Source: Nitrobacter sp051535215 | Lineage (GTDB): Bacteria; Pseudomonadota; Alphaproteobacteria; Rhizobiales; Xanthobacteraceae | Direction: 5' to 3' | NCBI RefSeq assembly: GCF_051535215.1 | Contig: NZ_JBPPLY010000004.1 | Location: 153,027-217,026 of the forward strand | DNA: 64,000 bases | In this document: positions 7,420 to 16,076 of the stretch, one piece after another | How the letters are laid out: each line of letters opens with the position of its first letter | How positions within the stretch are numbered: the first letter of the stretch is position 1 | Notes under the pieces: model-generated | What the model was told of the DNA's origin: nothing | Database searches by the model: none | What the model saw: the letters and a program-made list of their open reading frames with translations, nothing else | Program-made: the position numbers and the translations under genes

Positions 7420-7447
7420 ATCCGTTGACGAATTCCACCGGCACCGA

Positions 7448-9001
7448 TCATGCCGCCGGTCCTGCAAGCGGCCGCTCCTCCATTCGCATCAGCAGCAGTG
7501 CCGTACCCGCCAGCATCGCTGCGGCGGCGGCAAACACATAGTGGAACGCCGTGGTGAGATCGGATGCGGAGATCGCGTGGAACGGATGACCGCCCTCCTG
7601 GCTGATCGAGATATCCGAACCCAGCATCATCAGCAGGATGGCGGCGAAGGCGGCGACGGTGAATGACGAGGCCAGCGCCCGAAAGAAATTCATCGCGCCG
7701 GTGACGGTGCCGATCTGCGGCCGCGCCACCGCGTTCTGCAGCGCCACCACGCTGACGGGAAACGTGGTTCCAAGCCCGAAAGCGAACAGCGAGAGCAGCG
7801 TCAGCAGCGGCCATAGCGGCATCGCGACCACCGCCAGGATCGCGGCGATGACCGCGGCGAACCCGGTCCCGATAATCGCGACCCGCTTGTAGTGGACCGC
7901 GTGCGTCATGGTGCGGCCGGCAAGCGCGGCGCCGCCGGTCGAAATCGCTGCTATCGGAATCAGCGCCAGTCCCGATTCGCTGGCGCTGAGGTGATGGACC
8001 ACCTGATAGTACAGCGGCAGATGCACGGTGATCCCGATGATGGCGCCGAGCGCGAAGGCACCGGCGGCAATGGCGTAAGGGACCACCGGGCCGCCGATCA
8101 GCGACAGCGGCAGGAACGGTTCCGGCGTCGTGCGCGCGTGCCAGACGAAACCGGCGGCAAGCACGAGCGAGGCGCAAAGCATGGCGGCGATCGCCGGCGA
8201 CAGCCAGGCGAAGCGGTTGCCGCCCCAGGTCAGCACCAGCATGAACACCACGGCGGAGGCCATCAGCAGCGCTCCGCCTGTCCAATCCACCTTGCGGCGG
8301 CGATGGAACACCGGGATTTTTTCCATCTTCGGCAGCAGCATCGCCAGCGAGACGATGCCCAGAGGCAGGTTGATCCAGAAGATCATCGACCAATGCAGGT
8401 GCTCGGCGAACACCCCTCCCAGGACCGGGCCGGCGATGCCCGCCGCGGTCCACACGCCGCTGAAATAGGCCTGATACTGGCCGCGCTCGCGCGGCGTCAC
8501 CACATCGGAGATTACGGTCTGCACCACCGGCAGGATGCCGCCGCCGCCGAGACCCTGCACACCGCGCGCGATGACCAGCGTCGCGATATTGGGCGCCAGC
8601 GCGCAAAGCACCGATCCCGCAATGAAGAGACTGAGCGCGGTGATGATCATGGCGCGACGGCCATAGATGTCGCTCAGCGTGCCGAACACCGGCGCGACCG
8701 CGGTCGAGGCCAGCAGATATGCCGTGATGATCCACGACAGCGTCGTGACGTCGTGGAACTGGCGGCCGATGGTGGGCAGCGCGGTCGCGACGATGGTCTG
8801 GTCGAGCGCCGCCAGGAACATGGTCAGCATCAGGCTGACCAGAATGGTGCGGACTTCGCTCCGGCTCAGTGGAACGGAAGGCGAGATCGGCGGCGCATCG
8901 GAATCGCCGGCAGCCGGACCCGCCGCGACTTCGCGGGGGTTGTCACCGGCTGAATTCTGCGGAAAGGACGGATCCCGACCGGACGGATCGAGCTTGTTCA
9001 T
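7448..9001 (-). CDS. MFS multidrug exporter, DHA2 (EmrB/QacA, 14-TM) family
   Basis: 517 aa integral inner-membrane protein. After a ~48-aa polar N-terminus come TM1 with the conserved LDQTIVATALPTIGRQF, motif A-like GTLSDIYGRRAM, the SGVWTAAGIAGPVLGG antiporter motif C, and about 14 hydrophobic helices in all, as in proton-driven drug exporters of the EmrB/QacA branch. Full length. It stands alone without an EmrA membrane-fusion partner or adjacent regulator. A dyad operator candidate lies upstream at 9076-9089. The substrate cannot be predicted. Confidence 0.9.
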   Translation of the reverse strand: MNKLDPSGRDPSFPQNSAGDNPREVAAGPAAGDSDAPPISPSVPLSRSEVRTILVSLMLTMFLAALDQTIVATALPTIGRQFHDVTTLSWIITAYLLASTAVAPVFGTLSDIYGRRAMIITALSLFIAGSVLCALAPNIATLVIARGVQGLGGGGILPVVQTVISDVVTPRERGQYQAYFSGVWTAAGIAGPVLGGVFAEHLHWSMIFWINLPLGIVSLAMLLPKMEKIPVFHRRRKVDWTGGALLMASAVVFMLVLTWGGNRFAWLSPAIAAMLCASLVLAAGFVWHARTTPEPFLPLSLIGGPVVPYAIAAGAFALGAIIGITVHLPLYYQVVHHLSASESGLALIPIAAISTGGAALAGRTMTHAVHYKRVAIIGTGFAAVIAAILAVVAMPLWPLLTLLSLFAFGLGTTFPVSVVALQNAVARPQIGTVTGAMNFFRALASSFTVAAFAAILLMMLGSDISISQEGGHPFHAISASDLTTAFHYVFAAAAAMLAGTALLLMRMEERPLAGPAA

Positions 9002-9075
9002 GTGCGGGAAACAAAATTTTCAGCTGAAATGGCGAGAGAGACGGACGGAGGGCGAAAGGCTGCGTCATCTTATAT

Positions 9076-9089
9076 TGTCTATAACGACA
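9076..9089. promoter_or_regulatory. Dyad operator candidate for the MFS gene
   Basis: TGTC-TATAAC-GACA, a symmetric 4+6+4 dyad in an AT-rich stretch 75 nt upstream of the exporter start. The style fits a TetR/MarR-type operator. No matching regulator gene is adjacent, so the factor is unknown. Confidence 0.35.
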
Positions 9090-9180
9090 TTATAACGCGC
9101 GCTGTCGGGTTCGGACAGCGTGGTCGGCGGCCGAATAGCATTTGCAGATGCTCAATCGCAAACATGTGATGGATAAGTCA

Positions 9181-9696
9181 TCAGCTTCGCGGCCGATTCT
9201 TCAGCCGGGCCAGTTTGGACAACCGGATCGGCCACTGAACGATATGATTCTCGAGCTCGGAATCGGGAATCTCGTTCTCGGTCCCGCGCACCCGGCCCCG
9301 CACCGAGACCCCCGCCTCGTGCACCGTGTTACGGTCACCGGAAATCAGCGGATGCCACCAATAGAGATCGCGTCCCTCCGCGACCAGCCGGTAACCGCAG
9401 CTCGGCGGCAACCAGTTCAGGCTGCGAACGTTTTCCGGCGTCAGGCGGACGCAGTCCGGAACCTGCTCGGAGCGGTTCGCATAATCCTTGCAGGCGCAGA
9501 GCCCGGCATCCAGCAGCCGGCAGGAGACATGGGTGAAATAAATGTCGCCGGTGTCTTCGTCCTCGAGCTTTTCCAGGCAGCAGCGCGCGCAACCATCGCA
9601 CAGGCTTTCCCATTCGGCGTCGGACATCTCTTCCAAGGTCTTGGTCTTCCAGAAGAATCCGGCCTGTTCCGACGAGCGCGAGGATCGTTGCGTCAT
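9181..9696 (-). CDS. YcgN/UPF0260 cysteine-cluster protein
   Basis: 171 aa. It has the conserved Cys cluster of the YkgJ/YcgN group: LCDGCARCCLEKLEDEDTGDIYFTHVSCRLLD, CACKDYANR and PDCVRL, then LPPSCGYRLVAEGRDLYWWHPLISGD, typical of UPF0260. The group is presumed to chelate zinc or iron; function otherwise unknown. Full length. The 289 nt between its start and the divergent PBP1A gene hold no further gene. Confidence 0.9.
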   Translation of the reverse strand: MTQRSSRSSEQAGFFWKTKTLEEMSDAEWESLCDGCARCCLEKLEDEDTGDIYFTHVSCRLLDAGLCACKDYANRSEQVPDCVRLTPENVRSLNWLPPSCGYRLVAEGRDLYWWHPLISGDRNTVHEAGVSVRGRVRGTENEIPDSELENHIVQWPIRLSKLARLKNRPRS

Positions 9697-9985
9697 GCTT
9701 CGCTTCTTCTAGTGAAAATCGTAATTTCAGAAATCGCAATGTCTATGGGGCGTGGCTGTGTCCAGCGCAAGCGGCTTCACCTGCGCTGGGCCGTGTGTCC
9801 GAACGCGCAGCCGGCCATTGGTTTATCACCTCTGCTCGGATAGAAAGAAACGCTTTCCCGAGCACGCGGATGATGTTCCATCCGTTGGGTTTGATGTGCC
9901 TTGGGTTTGCCGCAACACTCTTGCATGACGTGCCGACGGCGCCGGACGGGTCGCCGCCGCGCCGCAGATCGGTCACAGGCCCTTA

Positions 9986-12253
9986 GTGCGAAATATCCTG
10001 CCCTCCGATTGGAAAAAACGAATCCGGCATTTCCTGCTGGATTTCGACGCACGTGTCGATTCAACGCTGTTCTCGTCGGCGGTCGGCGCGCGCGAACTGT
10101 ATGAACGCTTCTCCACCTACATGGACCGCTTCTATGTCGGCCGCTGGAAACGCTGGGTGTTCATCGAGCCTTTATCGGAAGCTGCGACGCTCGGCCTCGG
10201 CGGGCTCATCGTCCTGCTGGCGCTGGCGCAGCCGGCGTTCCGCGAGACCGCCGATGAGGACTGGCTGAAGAAATCCGATCTCGCGGTGACGTTCCTCGAC
10301 CGCTATGGCAATCCGATCGGCAGCCGCGGCATCAAGCACAACGATTCGATTCCGCTCGAGGAATTTCCTGACAACCTGATCAAGGCGACGCTCGCGACCG
10401 AGGACCGCCGCTTCTACGATCACTTCGGCATCGACGTCGGCGGCACCTTCCGCGCGCTGGTCACCAACGCGCAGGCCGGAGGCGTGCGGCAGGGCGGTTC
10501 CTCGATCACCCAGCAGCTTGCGAAGAACCTGTTCCTCTCCAACGAGCGCACCATCGAGCGCAAGGTCAACGAAGCCTTCCTCGCGATCTGGCTGGAAACC
10601 CGCCTGACCAAGAACGAGATCCTGAAGCTGTATCTCGACCGCGCCTATATGGGCGGCGGCACTTTCGGCGTCGACGGTGCGGCGCATTTCTACTTCAACA
10701 AGTCGGTGCGTGACGTCAATCTCGCCGAAGCCGCGATGCTCGCCGGCCTGTTCAAGGCGCCGACCAAATACGCGCCGCACATTAACCTGCCCGCCGCCCG
10801 CGCCCGCGCCAACCAGGTGCTCGACAATCTCGTCGACGCCGGCTTCATGACCGAGGGCCAGGTGTTTGGCGCGCGGCGCAATCCCGCCACCGCGGTCGAC
10901 CGCCGCGACGAGAACTCGCCGAACTATTATCTCGACTGGGCGTTCGACGAGATGCGCAAGCTGGTCGATACGTTTCCGCGCTCCTATACAGAGCGCGTGT
11001 TCGTGGTGCGCACCGCCATCGACATGAACGTGCAGCACGCGGCGGAGGAAGCGATCGAGAACCAGTTGCGGCAGTTCGGCCGCGACTATCACGCGACCCA
11101 GGCCGCAACCGTGGTCGCCGATCTCGACGGCGGCGTGCGCGCGATGGTCGGCGGCCGCGATTACGGCGCCAGTCAGTTCAATCGCGCGACCGACGCCATG
11201 CGCCAGCCCGGATCGTCGTTCAAGCCTTATGTCTACACCACCGCGCTGCTCAACGGCTTCAAGCCGACATCCACGATCGTCGACGGCCCCGTCTGCATCG
11301 GCAACTGGTGTCCGCAGAACTACGGACATTCCTATTCCGGCACGGTGACGTTGACCCAGGCGCTGACGCGCTCGATCAATGTGGTGCCGGTGAAGCTTTC
11401 CATCGCGCTCGGCAAGGGCGAGAAGAACCCGGCCAAGGCCGGACGCGCCAAGATTGTCGCGGTCGCCCGCAAGTTCGGCATCGTCACGCCGCTGCCGGAC
11501 ACGCCCTCGCTGCCGATCGGCGCCGACGAGGTCAACGTGCTCGAGCACGCCGTCGCCTATGTGGCGTTTCCGAACAAAGGCAGGGCGGTTACGCCGCATG
11601 CGGTTCTGGAAGTCCGCACCGGCGCAGGCGATCTGGTCTGGCGCTACGACCGTGACGGCCCCAAGCCGCGCCAGATCATTCCAGCGTCGGTCGCCTCCGA
11701 CATGGCCGGCATGATGAGCCACGTCGTCAGCGAAGGCACCGCACGCCGTGCCATCCTCGACGGCATTCCGGCGGCGGGCAAGACCGGCACCACCAACGCC
11801 TATCGTGACGCCTGGTTCGTCGGCTACACCGGCAACTTCGTGTGCGGCGTCTGGTACGGCAACGACGACTACTCGCCGACCAACCGCCTGACCGGCGGCG
11901 CGCTGCCTGCCCAGACCTGGCATGACATCATGACGGCCGCGCATCGCGGCGTCGAAATCAAGGACATCCCTGGTGTCGCTGCGCCGGCGAAGCCGACCGC
12001 AGCCGACAGCGCCAAAGTCGCAGGCGACGACAACGCAAGTCCCGCGCCGCCGCCCATCCTGACCAAGCGGGGGGCCGAGATTCTGGTACGTGTGGAAAAG
12101 ATGCTGGATGAGACGGCCAAGACGATCGGAAAAACCTCGGCGGCTCCCTCCGCCTCGCCTGCTGCCTATTCGTCCGGCGCCGCGGCGTTTTCCGAAAGCC
12201 TGGCAGCCGCGACGTCCGGCGGTCGGACGGCCCCCGCGCCACGCAAGAACTGA
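9986..12253 (+). CDS. Class A penicillin-binding protein 1A (glycosyltransferase/transpeptidase)
   Basis: 755 aa bifunctional peptidoglycan synthase. Membrane anchor at about 64-85. The GT51 domain has LATEDRRFYDHFGID (catalytic Glu 139) and QGGSSITQQLAKNLFL (169-184). The transpeptidase has SxxK as SSFK at 410-413, an SIN-type second motif (TRSINVVPVKLS), and KTGT near 599. The C-terminal ~80 aa are a low-complexity Ala/Pro/Ser tail. It starts with GTG and has a weak ribosome site; family alignment by eye supports this start (ILPSDWKKRIRHFLLDFDAR). It polymerises and crosslinks glycan strands in the periplasm. Confidence 0.93.
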   Translation: MRNILPSDWKKRIRHFLLDFDARVDSTLFSSAVGARELYERFSTYMDRFYVGRWKRWVFIEPLSEAATLGLGGLIVLLALAQPAFRETADEDWLKKSDLAVTFLDRYGNPIGSRGIKHNDSIPLEEFPDNLIKATLATEDRRFYDHFGIDVGGTFRALVTNAQAGGVRQGGSSITQQLAKNLFLSNERTIERKVNEAFLAIWLETRLTKNEILKLYLDRAYMGGGTFGVDGAAHFYFNKSVRDVNLAEAAMLAGLFKAPTKYAPHINLPAARARANQVLDNLVDAGFMTEGQVFGARRNPATAVDRRDENSPNYYLDWAFDEMRKLVDTFPRSYTERVFVVRTAIDMNVQHAAEEAIENQLRQFGRDYHATQAATVVADLDGGVRAMVGGRDYGASQFNRATDAMRQPGSSFKPYVYTTALLNGFKPTSTIVDGPVCIGNWCPQNYGHSYSGTVTLTQALTRSINVVPVKLSIALGKGEKNPAKAGRAKIVAVARKFGIVTPLPDTPSLPIGADEVNVLEHAVAYVAFPNKGRAVTPHAVLEVRTGAGDLVWRYDRDGPKPRQIIPASVASDMAGMMSHVVSEGTARRAILDGIPAAGKTGTTNAYRDAWFVGYTGNFVCGVWYGNDDYSPTNRLTGGALPAQTWHDIMTAAHRGVEIKDIPGVAAPAKPTAADSAKVAGDDNASPAPPPILTKRGAEILVRVEKMLDETAKTIGKTSAAPSASPAAYSSGAAAFSESLAAATSGGRTAPAPRKN

Positions 12254-12272
12254 CGCATGCTCCCATGGCCAA

Positions 12273-12345
12273 TCGTTTTCGAGCGAAACACATATCTCCG
12301 GGCTTGACCCGGGACGGAAGACCGGTTCGCGTGCGGACAGCACAT
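12273..12345. repeat. Dispersed palindromic repeat, family B (copy 1, degenerate)
   Basis: CGTTTTCGAGCGAA at one end and GGTTCGCGTG at the other, with GGGCTTGACCCGGG in the middle. Related copies at 14648, 24985, 27039 and 31026 share the same order, giving arms that pair around a CGGGCTTGACCCG core. It lies between convergent-free intergenic DNA after PBP1A. Confidence 0.7.
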
Positions 12346-12354
12346 TGTTGAAAC

Positions 12355-12388
12355 GGAGCCCCGCCTCTTCATGAGGCGGAAAGGCTCC
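12355..12388 (+). terminator. Hairpin downstream of PBP1A gene
   Basis: A strong stem (GGAGCC-CCGCCTC, loop TTCAT, GAGGCGG-AAA-GGCTCC) about 100 nt after the PBP1A stop. No T-run follows, so termination efficiency is uncertain. Confidence 0.5.
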
Positions 12389-12448
12389 GTGACCTTCAAC
12401 TTGGAACTTCAACTCGAAACCGGACCGGAAGCCTAATATCATTACGCA

Positions 12449-12477
12449 CCTTTGATTCTGCAGTTCGCATCAAAGGA
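12449..12477. repeat. Partial copy of the CTAG-palindrome repeat (class A)
   Basis: CCTTTGATTCTGCAGTTCGC followed by ATCAAAGG matches, in reverse orientation, the right arm of the class A palindromes at 19878 and 20208. It sits immediately upstream of the DUF1214 gene. Confidence 0.55.
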
Positions 12478-12520
12478 GCCGAGCGATCGTTTGCGAACGT
12501 CGAAACCGGAGCGCCGACCC

Positions 12521-13099
12521 GTGCGGCTGATTTTGATCACCTTGCTGGCGTTCGGGCTTGCCACCGCGGTCGGACTCGGAGCCACCTGGATCACCGCAAC
12601 GCGCGGCACGGACCTGGGCACGCTTACCATCGGCGCGTGGACCGCAAGGCCAAGAAGCGGATCCGCCGACATCGATCCCTATTCGCGCGCCGCGATTGCG
12701 CGTAGCGGCGAATTGCCGATCGGAACCGGCGACGGCATTGCGTTCCTCGCGGCCACTTCCGACGACAAGCAACCGCTCGATGGCCGCTGCGACGTCATTG
12801 TCAGCGGCGTGACCCCGGCGGCACGGTTCTGGACGCTGACGCTCTACGACCGGAAGGGCCATCTGGTGGCCAACTCGCTGCAACGCTACGGCTTCACCAG
12901 CGAGGAGATCGTGCGGAATTCCGACGGCTCGTTTGCGGTGAACGTGGCCGCGCGGGCGCGTGCCGGCAACTGGCTGCCGACCGGCGGCATCGAGCGCTAC
13001 GTGCTGATGCTTCGTCTCTACGACACGCCTGTTGGGGTCGCGACGCGAACCCAGCGCGACGCGCCGATGCCCTCCGTCACGACTGGAGGGTGTTCATGA
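12521..13099 (+). CDS. DUF1214 domain membrane-anchored protein
   Basis: 192 aa from GTG 12521. An earlier TTG (12452) lies inside a repeat and another TTG (12491) has AAAGGAG 12 nt upstream; GTG was chosen because it begins exactly at the hydrophobic anchor (RLILITLLAFGLATAVGLG). The remainder, with ARFWTLTLYDRKGHLVANSLQRYGFTSEEI and LPTGGIERYVLMLRLYDTP, is the beta-rich DUF1214 fold. Function unknown. It is paired with a DUF1254 gene through an ATGA overlap; elsewhere the two domains often occur fused in one protein. Confidence 0.85.
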   Translation: MRLILITLLAFGLATAVGLGATWITATRGTDLGTLTIGAWTARPRSGSADIDPYSRAAIARSGELPIGTGDGIAFLAATSDDKQPLDGRCDVIVSGVTPAARFWTLTLYDRKGHLVANSLQRYGFTSEEIVRNSDGSFAVNVAARARAGNWLPTGGIERYVLMLRLYDTPVGVATRTQRDAPMPSVTTGGCS

Positions 13100-13674
13100 T
13101 CCGCGTGCTGCTTGCTGTGGTCGGTGGCATCCTGCTTGGCGGCGTCGTGCATCTCGTCAGCGTGCTGGCGCTGCCGCGGATCGCCTCGCAGGACGCCTAT
13201 TCGCGGCTGATGGCGATGACCAAGGTGAACGCGGTGACCCCGCTGCCGCCGGCCGATCCCGGCGTTTCGCCGATGCCGTTCATGGATCCGGCCTTTGCCG
13301 TCGCGGTCTGCCGCTACGACCTGTCCGGCGGATCGATCAAGCTGACAGTGCCGGTAAGCCAGGCCTACACCTCGGTGTCGTTCTACACCCGCAGCGACGT
13401 CGCCTATTACGCCATCAACGACCGTTCCGCCGGACGCAAGGTGATCGAACTCAACCTGATGACCGAAGCCCAGCACGCGGAATTGCCCGAGGAGGAGGAC
13501 GTCACGGCGGCGGATCGGCTCATCATCGATTCGCCCTCGACGACAGGGTTGATCGTGCTGAAGGCCCTGGCGCCGGAGCCCGGCATGATGGAGCAGGTGA
13601 AGGCCTCTCTCGCCGCCGCGACGTGTCGGCTGCAGACCGAACCGCCCATGGTGAAGCCTGAAGCGAAGCGGTAG
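13096..13674 (+). CDS. DUF1254 domain membrane-anchored protein
   Basis: 192 aa from ATG 13096 (GGAGGG 5-6 nt upstream; a GTG 6 nt earlier is possible). N-terminal helix VLLAVVGGILLGGVVHLVSVLALP, then ASQDAYSRLMAMTKVNAVTPLPP, PAFAVAVCRYDLSGGSIKL and SVSFYTRSDVAYYAIND, typical of DUF1254. The start overlaps the preceding stop (ATGA), so the DUF1214/DUF1254 pair is translationally coupled. Probably an envelope protein; role unknown. Confidence 0.85.
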   Translation: MIRVLLAVVGGILLGGVVHLVSVLALPRIASQDAYSRLMAMTKVNAVTPLPPADPGVSPMPFMDPAFAVAVCRYDLSGGSIKLTVPVSQAYTSVSFYTRSDVAYYAINDRSAGRKVIELNLMTEAQHAELPEEEDVTAADRLIIDSPSTTGLIVLKALAPEPGMMEQVKASLAAATCRLQTEPPMVKPEAKR

Positions 13675-13722
13675 GCGACGGCGATCGCTGGATCGTTGCA
13701 TGCTCCAGGTGAACATCTCGAT

Positions 13723-13835
13723 CGTCATTGCCGGACTTGGCCGGCAATCCATCCTCCTTGAAGAGAGAGGGATGCGCGGGTCATAGGCGAGCGAAAGCGA
13801 CGCCGTTGTTCGAACGGCTATGCCCGCGAATGACG
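13723..13835. repeat. Intergenic palindromic repeat, family C
   Basis: Begins CGTCATTGCCGGACTTGG-CCGGCAATCCATCC and ends ATGCCCGCGAATGACG, with GGATGCGCGGGTCAT inside; the ends pair (CGTCATT/AATGACG). It resembles the abundant CGTCATTGCCGG-type intergenic repeats of Bradyrhizobium relatives. It sits between the convergent DUF1254 and lipoprotein genes. Confidence 0.6.
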
Positions 13836-13841
13836 CCGGAT

Positions 13842-14714
13842 CTATCCCCGCGTGCGCAGGGCGCGGCCAACCACCGGCGCGGCGGTGACCGGAGGGTTGG
13901 CCGTCAGCGCCGCAAGCTGTCCTATCAGACGATCGGCATCGGCCGCCACGCCATCCGGCGCTTGAATAACCAGATGCTCGAGCGCCCATCTATAGGACGC
14001 GATCCGTTGCTCCAGGCACTGCTGCACCCACTGCACGATCAGGGTGTTCTCTTCCATCCGCGCGACGGCGTCCGAACGCTCGCGTCGCGACAGGTCAGCC
14101 ACGAGATTCAGACTCGCCTTGCGTTTGCTATCGAGATCAAAGACTTGCCGCGCGGTGTTGAAGAACGGATCGAAGCGCGTGATATCGTCGCGGACGTCAT
14201 CGATCAGTTGCGCGTAGCGCGATGCGTGGGACCGGTGCGGCTCATCAATCAACTGCCGGCCGTAGGCGCTGCGGTCAAATGCGGGTTTCTGCCGCCACGG
14301 CGGTGCGAACGGGTCATAGTCACCGAACACGCTCTTCCAGGCCGGCCGCGAATGCGGAGGCTCGACCAGAGGATAGGCGAGATCGCGCAACATCCGCTCG
14401 GTATCGGTCAACTGGAATCGCGACGGCGGTCGGCCGATGCTGCCGGTCGCTTCCGCGCCCATCCAGCGATGCATGTCGTCATTGCGGACGTCCTGGCGAA
14501 CGCGGCCGAAGTCTCCGCCGCTGCATGCCGCCAGCGTGGTGCCGAGAACTATCAGGGAAATGAGCCGCGGGAGTAATGAACCTGCTGGCGTCGCGGGAGC
14601 CGTTCCGGCATTGACGCGATCAAAACCGGGCTGCAGTCCTTTTATTTGACGCGTTTTCTTAAAGCGAACCGCGATCCGCTTCGCTCGAAAACGCTCCAGC
14701 GGATTCCCCGGCAT
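13842..14714 (-). CDS. Hypothetical lipoprotein
   Basis: 290 aa as the longest frame, but the first ~28 codons are encoded by a family B repeat (RFRAKRIAVRFKKTRQ), so the real start is probably further in, at a non-ATG codon. The hydrophobic stretch LPRLISLIVLGTTLAAC ends in a lipobox (L-A-A-C), giving an acylated periplasmic protein. The rest (GDYDPFAPPWRQKPAFDRSAYGRQLIDEP..., LNLVADLSRRERSDAVARMEENTLIVQWVQQCLEQR) is helical and unrecognised. Confidence 0.7.
   Translation of the reverse strand: MPGNPLERFRAKRIAVRFKKTRQIKGLQPGFDRVNAGTAPATPAGSLLPRLISLIVLGTTLAACSGGDFGRVRQDVRNDDMHRWMGAEATGSIGRPPSRFQLTDTERMLRDLAYPLVEPPHSRPAWKSVFGDYDPFAPPWRQKPAFDRSAYGRQLIDEPHRSHASRYAQLIDDVRDDITRFDPFFNTARQVFDLDSKRKASLNLVADLSRRERSDAVARMEENTLIVQWVQQCLEQRIASYRWALEHLVIQAPDGVAADADRLIGQLAALTANPPVTAAPVVGRALRTRG
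14648..14695. repeat. Dispersed palindromic repeat, family B (copy 2, short)
   Basis: GACGCGTTTTCTTAAAGCGA, then ACCGCGATCCGCTTCGCTCGAAAACGCT; the arms pair (AGCGTTTTC/GAAAACGCT). It overlaps the 5' end of the lipoprotein frame. Confidence 0.7.
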
Positions 14715-14732
14715 CGGCGTCTATCCGAATGA

Positions 14733-15005
14733 TCAGGATCGAGCGCGACGGCGACGACGGCGCCCCGGCGCCGTGCCCTCCTCGGGACCGTGTCCCCCGC
14801 TGGTTTCCTCACTGTCACGGTCGATGCGGATGACCGGCAGAATCACAACGACGCCCATCGCGCGGTCCGCCGCGCGATCCATCGTTGATCCCGGCCGCGA
14901 AGCCGCATCGGCCGGAAACGCGATAACGGTGCCCATCCCCAGTGTCTCCTCGTCCGGCGCCAGACCGATTTCGGCAGCGCCGCGCCGGGATTTAGAACCG
15001 GCCAT
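14733..15005 (-). CDS. Hypothetical protein, Arg-rich C-terminus
   Basis: 90 aa, no membrane segment. The middle (TVIAFPADAASRP... AMGVVVILPVIRIDRD) could form a small beta structure; the tail is RRRRRRARS-like. Divergent from the DUF2336 gene and sharing a CtrA box placed just upstream of its ATG. No family recognised. Confidence 0.55.
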   Translation of the reverse strand: MAGSKSRRGAAEIGLAPDEETLGMGTVIAFPADAASRPGSTMDRAADRAMGVVVILPVIRIDRDSEETSGGHGPEEGTAPGRRRRRRARS

Positions 15006-15007
15006 GG

Positions 15008-15022
15008 TTAACGGCCTGTTAA
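15008..15022. promoter_or_regulatory. CtrA box between divergent genes
   Basis: Exact TTAA-CGGCCTG-TTAA (N7 spacing). It lies 3 nt upstream of the minus-strand hypothetical ATG (where it could repress) and 52 nt upstream of the DUF2336 gene ATG. Confidence 0.6.
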
Positions 15023-15073
15023 AGCCGGCTCGCTAGATTGAGACCAATCGTTCTCAGCAAGCCCTGCGCCGAC

Positions 15074-16036
15074 ATGACTTCACTTCAGATGTTTCCCGGC
15101 TTCGACGGATTGTTGACGCTGTCCCGCAGGGAAGGCGTCGACATCCGTCCGACTCTGCTGCGGGTTCTGACCGACCTGTACGTGCAGACTGCCGCGCACA
15201 CCGCCGAGGAGGAGCAACACTTCGTCGAGCTCACCTCGCGCCTGATCGATCAGGTCGACGACGCCACCCGTGCCGCGGTGCGCGCCCGCCTGTCGATCTA
15301 TCCTCAGACACCGGCGGCGATCATGAACAAGCTCCGGCTTCATGCGGCCGCTCAGCCGCGAGCGACCAAAACTGCGCCGCCCTCGCCGCCGGCCTTTTCG
15401 CCGGCTGCGGAGACAAAGCCCCAGGCTATCGCGACACTGTCGATGGAGCCTCGCGACGGCTCCGAAATCAGCCAGATGTTCTTCGCCGCGAACGCCAGGG
15501 ACCGCGCCCTGATCCTGCAGAATCTGGCGACCGCGCCGCTGCGGCCGTCGCCGCGCATCCATCCGTCGCGGGCCGCGCGGGCGATCGAGACCCTTCACAT
15601 GGCCGCATTTGCATCCGACGTCGACAACTTCGTGACCGAACTCGGCGAGACGCTTATCCTTCCCGCCCGGACCGCCGAACGAGTGGTGAAGGATCCGGGA
15701 GGCGAACCGCTCGCCTGCGCCGTCAAGGTCATCGGCATGTCCTCGAAAATCTACCAGCAGATTCTACTGTTTCTCGATCCGGCCATCGGCACGTCCGTCA
15801 TCGCGGTGTATCGGCTGTCGCGGCTCTACGACCTGCTCGACGAACGCTCCGCGCGGATCCTGCTGGCGGCCTGGCGCGGAGCGACGATGTCCGAAGTGCG
15901 GGCCAAATACCGCCCCGCGCTCTATCATGAAGAACGCCACCGCGCCCGCGCGGTCCCAGCGCAGACCCATCCTGACGGCGCACAGCCCGGAACGACTCCA
16001 CTTCGCTGGAACGGCCGCGACGGATCGGGCGGCTAG
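15074..16036 (+). CDS. DUF2336 domain protein
   Basis: 320 aa from ATG 15074 (an upstream TTG at 15038 is in frame). The N-terminal half is helical with LTLSRREGVDIRPTLLRVLTDLYVQTAAHTAEEEQHFVELTSRLIDQVD, the alphaproteobacterial DUF2336 pattern; a Pro-rich linker follows at about 105-130. The C-terminus contains VKVIGMSSKIYQQILLFLDP. Function unknown. Convergent with cckA and preceded by an exact CtrA box, so probably cell-cycle regulated (inference). Confidence 0.8.
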   Translation: MTSLQMFPGFDGLLTLSRREGVDIRPTLLRVLTDLYVQTAAHTAEEEQHFVELTSRLIDQVDDATRAAVRARLSIYPQTPAAIMNKLRLHAAAQPRATKTAPPSPPAFSPAAETKPQAIATLSMEPRDGSEISQMFFAANARDRALILQNLATAPLRPSPRIHPSRAARAIETLHMAAFASDVDNFVTELGETLILPARTAERVVKDPGGEPLACAVKVIGMSSKIYQQILLFLDPAIGTSVIAVYRLSRLYDLLDERSARILLAAWRGATMSEVRAKYRPALYHEERHRARAVPAQTHPDGAQPGTTPLRWNGRDGSGG

Positions 16037-16039
16037 AGC

Positions 16040-16066
16040 CTCGCTTCTGATTCCATCAGAAGCGAG
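16040..16066. terminator. Convergent terminator hairpin
   Basis: CTCGCTTCTGA, short loop, TCAGAAGCGAG: an 11-bp stem between the convergent DUF2336 and cckA stops. The same GCTTC-type hairpin recurs at 27129-27164. Confidence 0.6.
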
Positions 16067-16076
16067 AAGGTCCATA

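Noticed and set aside
7892..8953. 353-codon plus-strand frame opposite the MFS exporter
   Set aside because: His/Gln/Arg-rich composition typical of an antisense shadow; the minus strand encodes a complete 14-TM transporter.
10172..12442. 756-codon minus-strand frame opposite PBP1A
   Set aside because: As long as the real gene but without any recognisable motif; PBP1A has all its catalytic motifs on the plus strand.
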